From Aliirhizobium wenxiniae (GTDB lineage: Bacteria; Pseudomonadota; Alphaproteobacteria; Rhizobiales; Rhizobiaceae), in the NCBI RefSeq assembly GCF_014201355.1, contig NZ_JACHEG010000006.1, positions 265,569 to 329,568 on the forward strand: a DNA stretch of 64,000 nt. The letters run 5' to 3'. Of the stretch, positions 8,232-16,204 are shown piece by piece (positions within the stretch are counted from its first letter, which is position 1; each line of letters opens with the position of its first letter). The translations under genes and the position numbers were made by a program. The notes below the pieces were generated by a model. That model saw nothing but the letters and a program-made list of their open reading frames with translations. It was not told the DNA's origin and made no database searches.

Positions 8232-8256
8232 GAAACTGGATGGGCTTTTGCTCCGT
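8232..8256 (+). promoter_or_regulatory. putative ECF promoter of the rightward DUF1295 operon (GAAACT-N16-CGT)
   Basis: GAAACT at 8232-8237 preceded by T, then 16 bases, then CGT at 8254-8256, 43 bases before the ATG. Together with the leftward copy it makes a divergent promoter pair. Confidence 0.55.
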
Positions 8257-8299
8257 AGATCTCAAGGAAGGCACCAAGACCTTGCCTTGGGAGGAGCCC

Positions 8300-9106
8300 A
8301 TGAACATGCTTCTGCTGATCATCATCGCATTCTGGCTGTCCTTGGCCATGGCTGGCGCTTGGGCTATCCAGCGTGTGACCGGCCTTAACGGATGGATAGA
8401 TACGATCTGGTCATTTGCTGTCGGCGTCGGAGGAATCATCGCCGCACTCTTCGCCGATGGAAATCCCGACCGGCGCGTCGCCATTCTGGTGATCGTAGCC
8501 GTCTGGGCACTCAGGTTGGGTAGCCATATCGGGTCGCGAACCAGGGGAGCAGGCGAGGATCCCCGTTATGCGAAATTCATCGAAGAATGGGGCGAAAGCG
8601 CCTCCTCGCGCCTCTTCTTCTTTCTGCAGATCCAGGCACTCGCCGCCTTCATCCTGGTCTTGGCGGTCTACATGGCAGCCACGAACGGAGCGCCCTTCCC
8701 TCGTATTCCCGACCTTGTCGGCATCATTATTGCCGTCCTGGCGCTCGCAGGCGAAGCAATCTCGGACCTGCAACTAAGCCGTTTTCGAAAGACGCCGCAG
8801 GCTAAGACCGAGGTCTGCGAGACGGGCCTTTGGCGGTATTCGCGCCATCCGAACTACTTCTTCGAGTGGATGTTCTGGTGCTGCTGGATTCTGTTTGCCG
8901 CCTCGCCATCCATTGCTAGCTGGTTGTCGTTGTTGGCGCCGCTCCTCATGTACTGGCTGCTTGTGCATGTCTCCGGCATCCCGCCCCTCGAAGATCATAT
9001 GCTGCGCTCACGCGGCCAGAAATTCCGCGCCCTGCAGCGGCGCGTGAATGCTTTTTTCCTCGGCCCCAGAAGGCAGGATATCCACCCAGAAGGAAAGTTG
9101 AAATGA
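8300..9106 (+). CDS. DUF1295 (steroid 5-alpha-reductase-like) membrane enzyme
   Basis: The 268-residue protein has six or seven membrane helices and the DUF1295 C-terminal signature: CETGLWRYSRHPNYFFEW followed by SGIPPLEDHMLRSRG. Relatives in the steroid-5-alpha-reductase/ICMT fold reduce or methylate lipid substrates at the membrane. GGGAGGAG before ATG 8300 fixes the start. The gene overlaps the next methyltransferase by four bases, so the two enzymes are probably made together and act on the same lipid; that is inference. Confidence 0.9.
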   Translation: MNMLLLIIIAFWLSLAMAGAWAIQRVTGLNGWIDTIWSFAVGVGGIIAALFADGNPDRRVAILVIVAVWALRLGSHIGSRTRGAGEDPRYAKFIEEWGESASSRLFFFLQIQALAAFILVLAVYMAATNGAPFPRIPDLVGIIIAVLALAGEAISDLQLSRFRKTPQAKTEVCETGLWRYSRHPNYFFEWMFWCCWILFAASPSIASWLSLLAPLLMYWLLVHVSGIPPLEDHMLRSRGQKFRALQRRVNAFFLGPRRQDIHPEGKLK

Positions 9107-10134
9107 ACATGCTGGCCTTCGCTATAAACACCGCCGAACGCGCGCCTCTGACCGACGGCATGACGCTCGCGGGTATCGACTTCCTCTGTGGCCGCACCAA
9201 GCGCCGCCTCGCCGCCACGGCGGCCACCCATGAAAATCTGTTTGTCGACGCCATGAACCAATACCCGGTGGCCATCCACGCGGACGAGGCCAATCGTCAG
9301 CATTATGAGGTACCAGCTGCTTTCTTTTCGCGGGTTCTTGGGCCAAGCCGAAAATACTCCTGCGGCCTCTATCCGACCGAGCATACGACACTGAAGGAGG
9401 CAGAGGTCCATGCACTCGCGGAAACCGTCAAACATGCCGCGATCGAAGACGGCATGACGATCCTTGAGCTCGGCTGCGGCTGGGGCTCGCTTTCGCTTTA
9501 TCTGGCGGCGCAGTTCCCGAACTCGCGTATTGTCTCCGTCTCCAATTCGGCGTCTCAGCGCGCCTTCATCCTGGCGACGGCCAATCAGCGCGGATTTACC
9601 AACCTGTCGGTGATAACGGTCGATATGAATGACTTTTCGATCGACCAACGCTTCGATCGTGTCGTCTCGATCGAAATGTTCGAGCACATGTCCAACTGGC
9701 GAAAGCTTTTCGGGCGCGCCCGCGACTGGGTGAAGCCGGAAGGGCGTCTCTTTCTCCATATCTTCACCCACAAGGACCGTTCCTACCGCTTCGATCATGA
9801 TGACCCGTCCGACTGGATCGCCCATCACTTCTTCACCGGCGGCATCATGCCGGCGCATGATTTGCCCCATCGTTTCGGTGATCTGTTTACGGTCGAAGAG
9901 GAATGGCGGTGGTCCGGTACCCATTATCGTCGCACCGCACTCGACTGGCTCGGCAATTTCGATCGCGAAATCGATCGCATTCAGCCGATATTCGCCGAAG
10001 TCTACGGCAAAGACGCCTCAATCTGGCAGCGCCGCTGGCGCCTTTTTTTTCTCGCGACCGCCGGACTGTTCGGTCACGATGACGGCGACATCTGGGGTGT
10101 CGGCCATTACCTGCTGAAACCGGCAAGGCCATGA
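9103..10134 (+). CDS. second CFA-synthase-like SAM methyltransferase
   Basis: A 343-residue protein lacking the long N-terminal domain of the other copy. Visible motifs are the lead-in NRQHYEVPAAFFSRVLGPSRKYSCGLYP, SAM motif ILELGCGWGSLS, VSIEMFEHMSNW and HHFFTGGIMPAHDLP. It belongs to the shorter CFA-like subgroup, whose products are mostly unproven. ATGA overlaps on both sides couple it to the DUF1295 enzyme and to the following membrane protein. Confidence 0.9.
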   Translation: MNMLAFAINTAERAPLTDGMTLAGIDFLCGRTKRRLAATAATHENLFVDAMNQYPVAIHADEANRQHYEVPAAFFSRVLGPSRKYSCGLYPTEHTTLKEAEVHALAETVKHAAIEDGMTILELGCGWGSLSLYLAAQFPNSRIVSVSNSASQRAFILATANQRGFTNLSVITVDMNDFSIDQRFDRVVSIEMFEHMSNWRKLFGRARDWVKPEGRLFLHIFTHKDRSYRFDHDDPSDWIAHHFFTGGIMPAHDLPHRFGDLFTVEEEWRWSGTHYRRTALDWLGNFDREIDRIQPIFAEVYGKDASIWQRRWRLFFLATAGLFGHDDGDIWGVGHYLLKPARP

Positions 10135-10682
10135 AGGCTCAACGGGCTCTTCTCGATTCTCTTACCCAGGCGACGGTTACGATCGCCTGGGTCATATGTC
10201 TGAACAAGCCATTTTACCCGGTCTATGTCTGGTATCTCGTCGGAGATGGCGTCGTCGCGTCACTTGGTTCGCTGCTTGCGGCTCCCGCCTTTCTGGCAAT
10301 CCCGTTCATGGCCCGCCACTCGCCCATAATCGCGCGGATTTCGCTTCCTATCGTGGGGGCATTCGACACTCTGCTCGAGACGCAATTATTCGGCCAAAGC
10401 TCCGGGACGGAATTGTTCTTCGGCGCCTGTATCATGCTCGCGGCAGTCTCTTTCCATAGGCAAGAGAAATGGATTCAACGCAGTGTGGCGGCCCTCGTCT
10501 TCGCCGTCTTCCTTCTATCGCGCCATACCGGCGGACCGCCACTCCATGGCTGGAGCGATGCCGACCGGTCCACTCTTCTCAATCTCAACATTTTCGCGGT
10601 CGCATGCCTGATGGCACTCATCGCCATGAGATACGCAGGCGTGGCGACAAGCCCAGAACCCGCGACCGGGGAGAAAAGCTAA
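10131..10682 (+). CDS. conserved multi-spanning membrane protein, function unknown
   Basis: The 183-residue product has about five hydrophobic segments, including VTIAWVICLNKPFYPVYVWY near the N-terminus and FAVACLMALIAMRYAGV near the end. I do not recognise the family. Four-base overlap with the preceding methyltransferase places it in the same lipid-modification operon. Confidence 0.7.
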   Translation: MKAQRALLDSLTQATVTIAWVICLNKPFYPVYVWYLVGDGVVASLGSLLAAPAFLAIPFMARHSPIIARISLPIVGAFDTLLETQLFGQSSGTELFFGACIMLAAVSFHRQEKWIQRSVAALVFAVFLLSRHTGGPPLHGWSDADRSTLLNLNIFAVACLMALIAMRYAGVATSPEPATGEKS

Positions 10683-10702
10683 GAAATACAGTGGAGGATG
10701 AC

Positions 10703-11230
10703 ATGAAGAACCTTTGGAAATGCCTTGTCGGCGTTCTCTGGCTCGCCGGAACACTTGTACCGCACACCACTGCGGCAGCTGAGCTTGAAGTGGTCAAGGT
10801 CGGCGCTGACCATTATCGCGGGACATGGCTCGAGATAGGCCGTCGGCCAATGTGGCTGACAAACGGCTGTGTCGCCGGTTATTCGACCTATCGCCGCGGC
10901 AAATCACCTAATGAAGTGCTTGTCGAAGATGGTTGCCGCGTCGGAAATCCAAAGGGTCGATTGAAGACTATCCGAGGAACAGGCCGCATAGTCGACTTTG
11001 ACAGCGAAAAGGCGAAGATGCGTGTTCGTTATCCTCTGCTGATCACCTTCAACTACTGGGTACTTTACAAATCACCGGACAAGAGCTGGTTCATCAGTGC
11101 CGATCCGGACATGACCAATCTTTGGATATATGCACGCACTGTCCCTTCCAAAGCCAAACTTCACACAATGGTTCGAAAGGCGAGCGAGCTTGGCTATGAT
11201 GTGAGAAAGCTGGAATTTCCCGAAACGTGA
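10703..11230 (+). CDS. bacterial lipocalin-like periplasmic protein
   Basis: The 175-residue product has a Sec signal peptide (LVGVLWLAGTLVPHTTAAA) and a lipocalin pattern: HYRGTWLEIGRRPMW with the diagnostic G-x-W, then a beta-rich core with DGCRVGNPKGRLKTIRGTGRIVD and NYWVLYKSPDKSWFI. Bacterial lipocalins such as Blc bind fatty acids or lysophospholipids in the envelope under stress. GGAGG precedes ATG 10703. It ends the operon whose other products modify lipids, which supports a lipid-carrier role. Confidence 0.8.
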   Translation: MKNLWKCLVGVLWLAGTLVPHTTAAAELEVVKVGADHYRGTWLEIGRRPMWLTNGCVAGYSTYRRGKSPNEVLVEDGCRVGNPKGRLKTIRGTGRIVDFDSEKAKMRVRYPLLITFNYWVLYKSPDKSWFISADPDMTNLWIYARTVPSKAKLHTMVRKASELGYDVRKLEFPET

Positions 11231-11280
11231 AGACACGCTCCGGCCTTCCATCGCCGGAACGTGCAACTTTTGCCAAATGC

Positions 11281-11898
11281 TCACATCGGAGGAACGATGC
11301 CGTTGGTTCCGACGACGACGCGTGAGGTGGAAATTGAACCGTCCGATGCCTTTTCGGAAGGGACGAAGACAGTTGCACCGCTCTTCAGATCCGACACTTC
11401 GGCCGGAGCGAACGTAACAACCGGCGTGCCCTCCGGGATCGAAATCTTCTTTTCTCCGCCCTTGTAGGTCACGGTCAGCGTATGGCCATCGACCGACTTC
11501 ACGGCATTGGCGACCGTGGCGTTGGTCATCGAGCTGTTGGGTTTCAGATCCCAGGCATAGCTGCCTTCACCGGTACCCTTCATGGCGGCCGGGAAGATCA
11601 GAACCTCAAGAGCACCGTTGCCGCCATCGGCAGTCGGCAACGAGGCGATGCCGACGAAATCACCTTCCTTGATGTCGTTGACCGAAGCTTTGGCGACGCT
11701 CGAAACCTTCCAGCCATCCTTGAGCATGATCTTAGCATCCGTGCCTTCGCGGGTCTTGACTGCGAGGGTCGAGCCGTCAAGGCTTTCGACGGTGCCGCGG
11801 ACACGGATCTGGTCGGCAGCGTGGGCGGAGAAGCCGACCGTGGCTGCGATCAGCATGCCGGCGAGCACCGGAAAACCGGCCTTGTAAATAGATGACAT
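11281..11898 (-). CDS. secreted DUF5666-like beta-rich protein
   Basis: The 205-residue protein has a signal peptide ending near HAA (about residue 24) and two repeats of an OB-like unit: IRVRGTVESLDGSTLAVKT and later VANAVKSVDGHTLTVTYKGG. This two-lobed pattern resembles DUF5666-type periplasmic proteins with no known activity. ATG 11898 is used; the longer frame begins with TTG. It lies downstream of the YedY-like gene and may share the SigF-type operon, though a hairpin separates them. Confidence 0.7.
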   Translation of the reverse strand: MSSIYKAGFPVLAGMLIAATVGFSAHAADQIRVRGTVESLDGSTLAVKTREGTDAKIMLKDGWKVSSVAKASVNDIKEGDFVGIASLPTADGGNGALEVLIFPAAMKGTGEGSYAWDLKPNSSMTNATVANAVKSVDGHTLTVTYKGGEKKISIPEGTPVVTFAPAEVSDLKSGATVFVPSEKASDGSISTSRVVVGTNGIVPPM

Positions 11899-11969
11899 AG
11901 TCTTTTTCCTTGTTGAAAAACCCTGTCGTTTCAATCACCAGCGAATGCGGGATGAAAATCCGCCGGCAT

Positions 11970-12001
11970 CGTGGGACAAAGCCTTCGCGGCCTGCCCCAC
12001 G
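11970..12001 (-). terminator. hairpin after the YedY-like gene
   Basis: CGTGGGGCA and the matching TTGTCCCACG flank an inner stem of GCC/GGC pairs. There is no long T run, so it may attenuate rather than stop transcription into the next gene. Confidence 0.45.
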
Positions 12002-12006
12002 AACTC

Positions 12007-12783
12007 TCAGATCCCGGCGTACCATTCGTAGCCGCGGTCTTCCCAGAAGCCGCCATTGCCGCCATAAAGGCCGGACAGATCTGCAACAGCTTCGATGCGC
12101 ATCAGGTATTTGGCCTGTTTGTAACCAAGCTGCCGTTCGACCCTTAGCCGTAGCGGCGCACCGTGTGGAACCTCCAGATCACGGCCGTTCATCGAATGGG
12201 CGAGGATGGTCTGGGGGTGGAAGGCATCGACCAAGTCTATGCTCTCGTAATACCAGCCGCTGCCATCGAGCGTCTTTTCGTATTCGTCGGCGCAGTGGAA
12301 GGCGACGTAGCGCGCCTCCGGCTTGAGGCCGACCTTGTTGAGAACGGCGCCGAGCGGCACGCCGGTCCACTGCCCGATGGCGCTCCAGCCCTCGACGCAG
12401 TCGTGGCGGGTAATCTGCGTACGCGACGGCATCGCCTTCAACGCCGCAAGCGACAATTTTGTCGGCCGCTCCACAAGACCGCCGACCTCCAGTTGCCATG
12501 TCGAGAACTTCCGGCTGAGCAGATCCTGATATTGCGCGCCGTCAGGCATGCTTGTGCCGTTGGCACGGAAGGTCGGCGAGATGTCGGCCATGGTGAACTC
12601 TCGCGCCAAAGTGTCGTCGCCAATCAGGGCGCGCTGTGTCTTCATCGTCATGCCCTCGGCGATCTTCAGAATCGACTGGACCTTCGGGCTTTCAACCAGC
12701 GCATCACAGCCGCTGAGACCGAGTGCCGAGGCGGTGAGCGTCGAGCCGATCAGGAACCGACGGCGAGTGATGATGCGGCTCAT
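12007..12783 (-). CDS. YedY/MsrP-like molybdopterin-dependent oxidoreductase, Tat-exported
   Basis: The 258-residue protein starts with a twin-arginine signal (TRRRFLIGSTL) followed by LGLSGC, which could be a lipobox at residues 23-26. The sulfite-oxidase fold is marked by RHDCVEGWSAIGQWTGVPL, where Cys129 would ligate molybdenum, then VAFHCADEYEKTLDGSGWYYESI and HGAPLRLRVERQLGYK. Family members reduce methionine sulfoxide in periplasmic proteins or oxidise sulfite. It overlaps the cytochrome b gene by four bases; that haem protein is the likely electron partner. Confidence 0.9.
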   Translation of the reverse strand: MSRIITRRRFLIGSTLTASALGLSGCDALVESPKVQSILKIAEGMTMKTQRALIGDDTLAREFTMADISPTFRANGTSMPDGAQYQDLLSRKFSTWQLEVGGLVERPTKLSLAALKAMPSRTQITRHDCVEGWSAIGQWTGVPLGAVLNKVGLKPEARYVAFHCADEYEKTLDGSGWYYESIDLVDAFHPQTILAHSMNGRDLEVPHGAPLRLRVERQLGYKQAKYLMRIEAVADLSGLYGGNGGFWEDRGYEWYAGI

Positions 12784-13643
12784 GGCTTTACCTCCGTCAG
12801 GTCGTCGATATCGATGGCATAACGGCCGGTGATCATCGAGCGCATATTGTTGAAGAGGCCGGACACCAGAACCATCGCTACATGCACGACGACGAAGGCG
12901 ACCAGCGCGCTGGCAGTGATGAAATGCAGCGTGCGGGCCGACTGCCGGCCGCCAAAGAGATCGATCAACCAAGGCGCGAAGGCGTCGAAGCCGGGCGACA
13001 TGGTGAGACCGGTTGCGATCATCACCGGCAGGAGAAGGAAAATGACGAAGAGATAGGTGAGCTTTTGCAGCGCATTGTAATGCCGGGCCTTTTCGCCCTT
13101 TGGAAAACGCAGGCGTGCATGATCGACGATTTCGTGCCGAAGATTGCCCGGCGTAAGTTCGGCCTGCGCGGGCAGAAGATCCCGTAGAAAATGACGGGCA
13201 ATGACCCCATAGGCCATGTAGATCAGGCCGTTGATGACGAAAAGCCAGGCAAAGAAGAAATGCCAGCGCCGGCCAGTCGCGAGGTCCTGATAGCTCGGCA
13301 ACGTGATCCAGGCAGGGAAACCACGCGCCGTCGCCTCGCCGTCGACATTCGAGATGCCGAGGACGCCGGTGGTATCGAAGGACAAGCCGCCGATCCGGGT
13401 CTTACCCTTGATGGCATCCCCTTCTTCGACCGCCTCCATCGACAGGACGGACGGATCGTTGTCGGCGCCATACTGACCCCAGTACAGGGCCGGATGCGCG
13501 TTGAAAATCTGCAAGCCGCTGAACAGCAATACCGTCATGCAAAGGACGTTCAGCCAGTGCGACAGGCGCACCGTCAGGCTGTGCCGGCGGATCAGCACGC
13601 GCCTGCCGCCGATCCCGTGGGTTAGCGCATCGATGTTTTCCAT
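12780..13643 (-). CDS. cytochrome b561-type membrane subunit, partner of the molybdoenzyme
   Basis: The 287-residue protein has four main helices and paired histidines for two b haems: RLSHWLNVLC, RRWHFFFAWLF, ARTLHFITAS and VVHVAMVLV. This is the thiosulfate-reductase/formate-dehydrogenase gamma pattern rather than the MsrQ fold. It would pass electrons between the quinone pool and the Tat-exported YedY-like enzyme encoded directly downstream with ATGA overlap. Confidence 0.88.
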   Translation of the reverse strand: MENIDALTHGIGGRRVLIRRHSLTVRLSHWLNVLCMTVLLFSGLQIFNAHPALYWGQYGADNDPSVLSMEAVEEGDAIKGKTRIGGLSFDTTGVLGISNVDGEATARGFPAWITLPSYQDLATGRRWHFFFAWLFVINGLIYMAYGVIARHFLRDLLPAQAELTPGNLRHEIVDHARLRFPKGEKARHYNALQKLTYLFVIFLLLPVMIATGLTMSPGFDAFAPWLIDLFGGRQSARTLHFITASALVAFVVVHVAMVLVSGLFNNMRSMITGRYAIDIDDLTEVKP

Positions 13644-13678
13644 GAGTGGCCTCCGGGCAGATGGTCTTCATGCTGTAC

Positions 13679-13717
13679 GGTGCGCCCTCGCCGAAGTCTC
13701 ATCCGCGAGGGCGCACC
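13679..13717 (-). promoter_or_regulatory. perfect 13-bp intercistronic hairpin
   Basis: GGTGCGCCCTCGC and GCGAGGGCGCACC pair perfectly around a 13-base loop, directly after the MXKDX stop and before the cytochrome b gene. No T run follows on the minus strand. It may stabilise the upstream message or reduce read-through, giving unequal expression of the small protein and the oxidoreductase. Confidence 0.6.
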
Positions 13718-13721
13718 CAGC

Positions 13722-13997
13722 TTATTTCATCGCGTCGCAACGCTTCATCATCTCGGCCTTCCTCATGCTGTCCTTCTCCATGCCGGCCTTGTGCGTGCAG
13801 TCGGCTTTCTTGCCGATCTTCATGCTGTCGGTCTTCATCGGATCGGACTTCATGGTGTCCGTTTTCATCGTGCCCGATTTCATGCTGTCAGGCTTGCTCA
13901 TGCTGTCCGTGCTGGTCTGCGCGCTGGCGCTGCCGACCGCAACACAGAGGCCGAAAAGGATTGCACCGGCTGCGATAGCGTATGAACGATTGGCCAT
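13722..13997 (-). CDS. pentapeptide MXKDX-repeat secreted protein
   Basis: The 91-residue product has a signal peptide (SYAIAAGAILFGLCVAVGSASA) and then a run of five-residue units of the type MKxDx/MKSGx between about residues 33 and 64, ending in a Cys-containing tail (KKADCTHKAGM). This matches the MXKDX pentapeptide family, small secreted methionine-rich proteins. Methionine and cysteine richness suits a sacrificial oxidation target or metal ligand beside a methionine-sulfoxide-reductase-like enzyme; that is inference. A SigF-type motif lies 63 bases before the ATG. Confidence 0.88.
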   Translation of the reverse strand: MANRSYAIAAGAILFGLCVAVGSASAQTSTDSMSKPDSMKSGTMKTDTMKSDPMKTDSMKIGKKADCTHKAGMEKDSMRKAEMMKRCDAMK

Positions 13998-14059
13998 GTT
14001 GGTTCTCCCGTTTTTCATCTGCTCGCCGCAGTGTTGCGGTGGGCGTTACGGAAGGCTCA

Positions 14060-14084
14060 TTCGCTGCCAGCCAGGATCGGTTAC
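14060..14084 (-). promoter_or_regulatory. putative SigF promoter of the MXKDX operon (GTAACC-N15-CGAATGAG)
   Basis: GTAACC at 14084-14079 and CGAA at 14063-14060 on the minus strand with 15 bases between. It resembles the SigF consensus described for Caulobacter (GTAACC and CGAA elements) and mirrors the plus-strand copy. Confidence 0.65.
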
Positions 14085-14151
14085 AGGCATCATTCCGATA
14101 ATCACGCCCATGTGATAGCAGCAGCTGTCTCGCTTTTATTTCGAGCGGCAT

Positions 14152-14176
14152 GTAACGGTTTCACGCTGCCTGCGTA
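14152..14176 (+). promoter_or_regulatory. putative autoregulatory SigF promoter (GTAACG-N15-CGTATGAG)
   Basis: GTAACG at 14152-14157 and CGTATGAG from 14173, spacing 15, just before the sigma gene at 14192. Same elements and spacing as the divergent copy. Confidence 0.6.
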
Positions 14177-14191
14177 TGAGGCTTCGATAAC

Positions 14192-14749
14192 ATGAAGCAA
14201 CTGACCGAGCCCGAGCTGAAAGCCCTGATGCTCTCGTCCCTCGACGGGAACGAGCCGGCCTACCGCTGCCTGCTCGACATGCTGAGGCACCTGCTCGTGA
14301 ACTATTACGGTCGGCGGCTTGCCCGCTCGGCGCCCGCGGACGTGGACGATCTGGTTCAGGACACCTTGCTGGCGCTGCACCAGCGGCGGATCACCTATGA
14401 TCGTGGACGGCCCTTCACCGCCTGGTTCTTCACCATCGCCCGCCACAAACTGGTGGATCACTTCCGCCGGTCGGGCGACAGGCAGAATGTAGGCATGGAG
14501 ATGCTGGAGGACATGGCCGACGAATACCGCGAGGACGCCGTCTCGGCCGGCATGGATGTCAATCGGCTGCTGGCAAGCTTGCCCGCGTGGCAAGGCGAGA
14601 TGATCCGCCAGGTCAGGCTGGAGGGACATTCGGTGGCCGATACGGCAATGAGGAGCGGACGCAGCGAGGCGGCGGTCAAGATCAATGTTTTCAGGGGCAT
14701 TCAGGCGATGGCCGCGAAACTGAGAGGCGAACGCAGTGAAGACGGATGA
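14192..14749 (+). CDS. sigF: ECF sigma factor, SigF-like
   Basis: The 185-residue protein has region 2 (YRCLLDMLRHLLVNYYGRRL, DVDDLVQDTLLALHQRR, FTAWFFTIARHKLVDHFRR) and region 4 (EMIRQVRLEGHSVADTAMRSGRSEAAVKINVFRGI). The subgroup is the one paired with NrsF (DUF1109) anti-sigmas, as SigF of Caulobacter, which answers oxidant and heavy-metal stress. Its end overlaps the nrsF start by 14 bases. Confidence 0.92.
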   Translation: MKQLTEPELKALMLSSLDGNEPAYRCLLDMLRHLLVNYYGRRLARSAPADVDDLVQDTLLALHQRRITYDRGRPFTAWFFTIARHKLVDHFRRSGDRQNVGMEMLEDMADEYREDAVSAGMDVNRLLASLPAWQGEMIRQVRLEGHSVADTAMRSGRSEAAVKINVFRGIQAMAAKLRGERSEDG

Positions 14750-15377
14750 TCTGATCAACAGGCTGGCAAGTGATCTGCGGCCGGTGCCGCGCGGCGCGCT
14801 GGGGCGTCTGCTGTTTTTTGTTCTTATCCCCGGCCTCGCTTTGTCGGCCGCGATGATCCTGTTCGGACATGGCCCGCGGCCCGATCTGGCCACAGCCATC
14901 CATCTACCTGCCTTCTGGGTGAAATCGATCTATCCGCTTGCCTTGACCGTCATTGGTATAACAGCGCTGATGGTGGTTGCTCGCCCCGGAGGCCGACCAA
15001 GAAAGGCAGGCCTCGCATCGCTCGCCCTCTATCTCGTACTCGTAGCACTCGGAATGTGGCAGCTCCGCGTGGCGCCTGCCGAAGACTATCCGAGACTGAT
15101 TTTCGGAATTTCCGCCTGGATCTGCCCGTTCATCATTGTTGCAGCAGCGCTTCCCGTTTTTGCCGTAATTGTTTTCTTCCTGCGCCGAAGCGCGCCAACC
15201 AACCTGCCTTTGGCGGGCTTGATCGCTGGATTGGTAGCAGGCTCGGGAGGCGCTTGGACCTATTCCTGGGGCTGCATCGAAAACGGGCTCCCTTTCGTCG
15301 CACTCTGGTATACTTTGGGGATCGCTCTGTGCGGTATGCTTGGATTGACTTTCTCGCGCCCTTTGCTTCGTTGGTAA
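14736..15377 (+). CDS. nrsF: NrsF (DUF1109) membrane anti-sigma factor
   Basis: The 213-residue protein has six predicted membrane helices and a short cytoplasmic N-terminus (MKTDDLINRLASDL). Cys130 (SAWICPF) and Cys180 (YSWGCIENG) match in position the two cysteines reported as essential for signal response in the Caulobacter protein, so the sensing mechanism is probably kept. It sits directly after and overlaps its sigma factor. Confidence 0.92.
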   Translation: MKTDDLINRLASDLRPVPRGALGRLLFFVLIPGLALSAAMILFGHGPRPDLATAIHLPAFWVKSIYPLALTVIGITALMVVARPGGRPRKAGLASLALYLVLVALGMWQLRVAPAEDYPRLIFGISAWICPFIIVAAALPVFAVIVFFLRRSAPTNLPLAGLIAGLVAGSGGAWTYSWGCIENGLPFVALWYTLGIALCGMLGLTFSRPLLRW

Positions 15378-15492
15378 ACGGCGGGCGGGCGCGAACTCGG
15401 TCCGCATTGATCGCCGGTCTAAGGTCTTGAACGGATATGAACCGCCGGCCACGCTGTTTCGCTTGATATTAAACTGAAGCAAAAGAAGAGAT

Positions 15493-15521
15493 GGCGGCCT
15501 AAGCTTCAATGCGTGGCCGCC
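15493..15521 (-). terminator. terminator of the HU gene
   Basis: GGCGGCC and GGCCGCC pair perfectly around a 15-base loop, just beyond the HU stop, followed by ATCTCTTCTTTTG on the minus strand. Confidence 0.7.
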
Positions 15522-15527
15522 GCCTAC

Positions 15528-15806
15528 TTATTTGTTGAGCGTGTCCTTGAGCGCCTTGGCTGGCGAGAAGGCCAATTTCTTCCCAGCAGCAACTTTGATT
15601 GTTGCTCCGGTCGCTGGATTGCGAGCTTCACGCTCCGGTGTGTCTTTAACCTTGAATTTGCCAAATCCAGGGATGGACGTCTCAGCGCCCGACACCGCTG
15701 CTGAGGTGATTGCGGCGAACACCGCCTCGACAATTGCTTTGCCCTGGGCTTTTGTCAGGCTATTGTCGGATGCGATCTTGTCGGCGATTTCGTTTGTTGT
15801 CGTCAT
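15528..15806 (-). CDS. HU-family DNA-binding protein
   Basis: The 92-residue protein has the HU/IHF pattern: NEIADKIASDNSLTKAQGKAIVEAVF, the GFGKFKVKDTPEREARNPATG beta-arm region and FSPAKALKDTLN at the end. HU is a dimeric nucleoid protein that bends DNA. It is a single-gene unit with its own terminator and is probably one of several HU paralogues of the genome. Confidence 0.95.
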   Translation of the reverse strand: MTTTNEIADKIASDNSLTKAQGKAIVEAVFAAITSAAVSGAETSIPGFGKFKVKDTPEREARNPATGATIKVAAGKKLAFSPAKALKDTLNK

Positions 15807-16204
15807 AGCAGTCCTCGTTTAGTTGATAGACAAAGCATTTCTCCACTTTGAGCGAACTGTCAGCATCAACCGCAATCTACGAGCCTTAGAGGCGAGGATG
15901 TCCACAGCTAAAGAGCTCGAAAGGCCCTGGACACGGACGGAACGCGCCACATCAGGCCGAGCTGCACGGCGGACCGGAACTGTTTTCCCTCGGCTAACTT
16001 GAATCGTGTGCGAGTGACAGGAGTTTTGTAAATGCGTCAGTACCAAAAGCGTCGCTCCAACCCACTGCTGCAGAGCGACCAAGTTGCGCTGTCGCAGCTG
16101 CGTCGCCCGCGCGACCCCGCTCAACCAAACCTGCCATTCGATCCACTGCCGGACCGGATTGAGCCTTGTCTGGCGCTCCTGAAATCGTCACCTCCTAGGG
16201 GCCC
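15807..16204. other. stretch without a supported gene
   Basis: No frame with a recognisable family is seen; the open frames on both strands look compositional. The right part may be decayed 5' sequence of the ku remnant that follows. Confidence 0.5.

Noticed and set aside
13741..13900. Short tandem repeats as CRISPR or satellite
   Set aside because: They encode the in-frame pentapeptide repeats of the MXKDX protein; there are no spacers.
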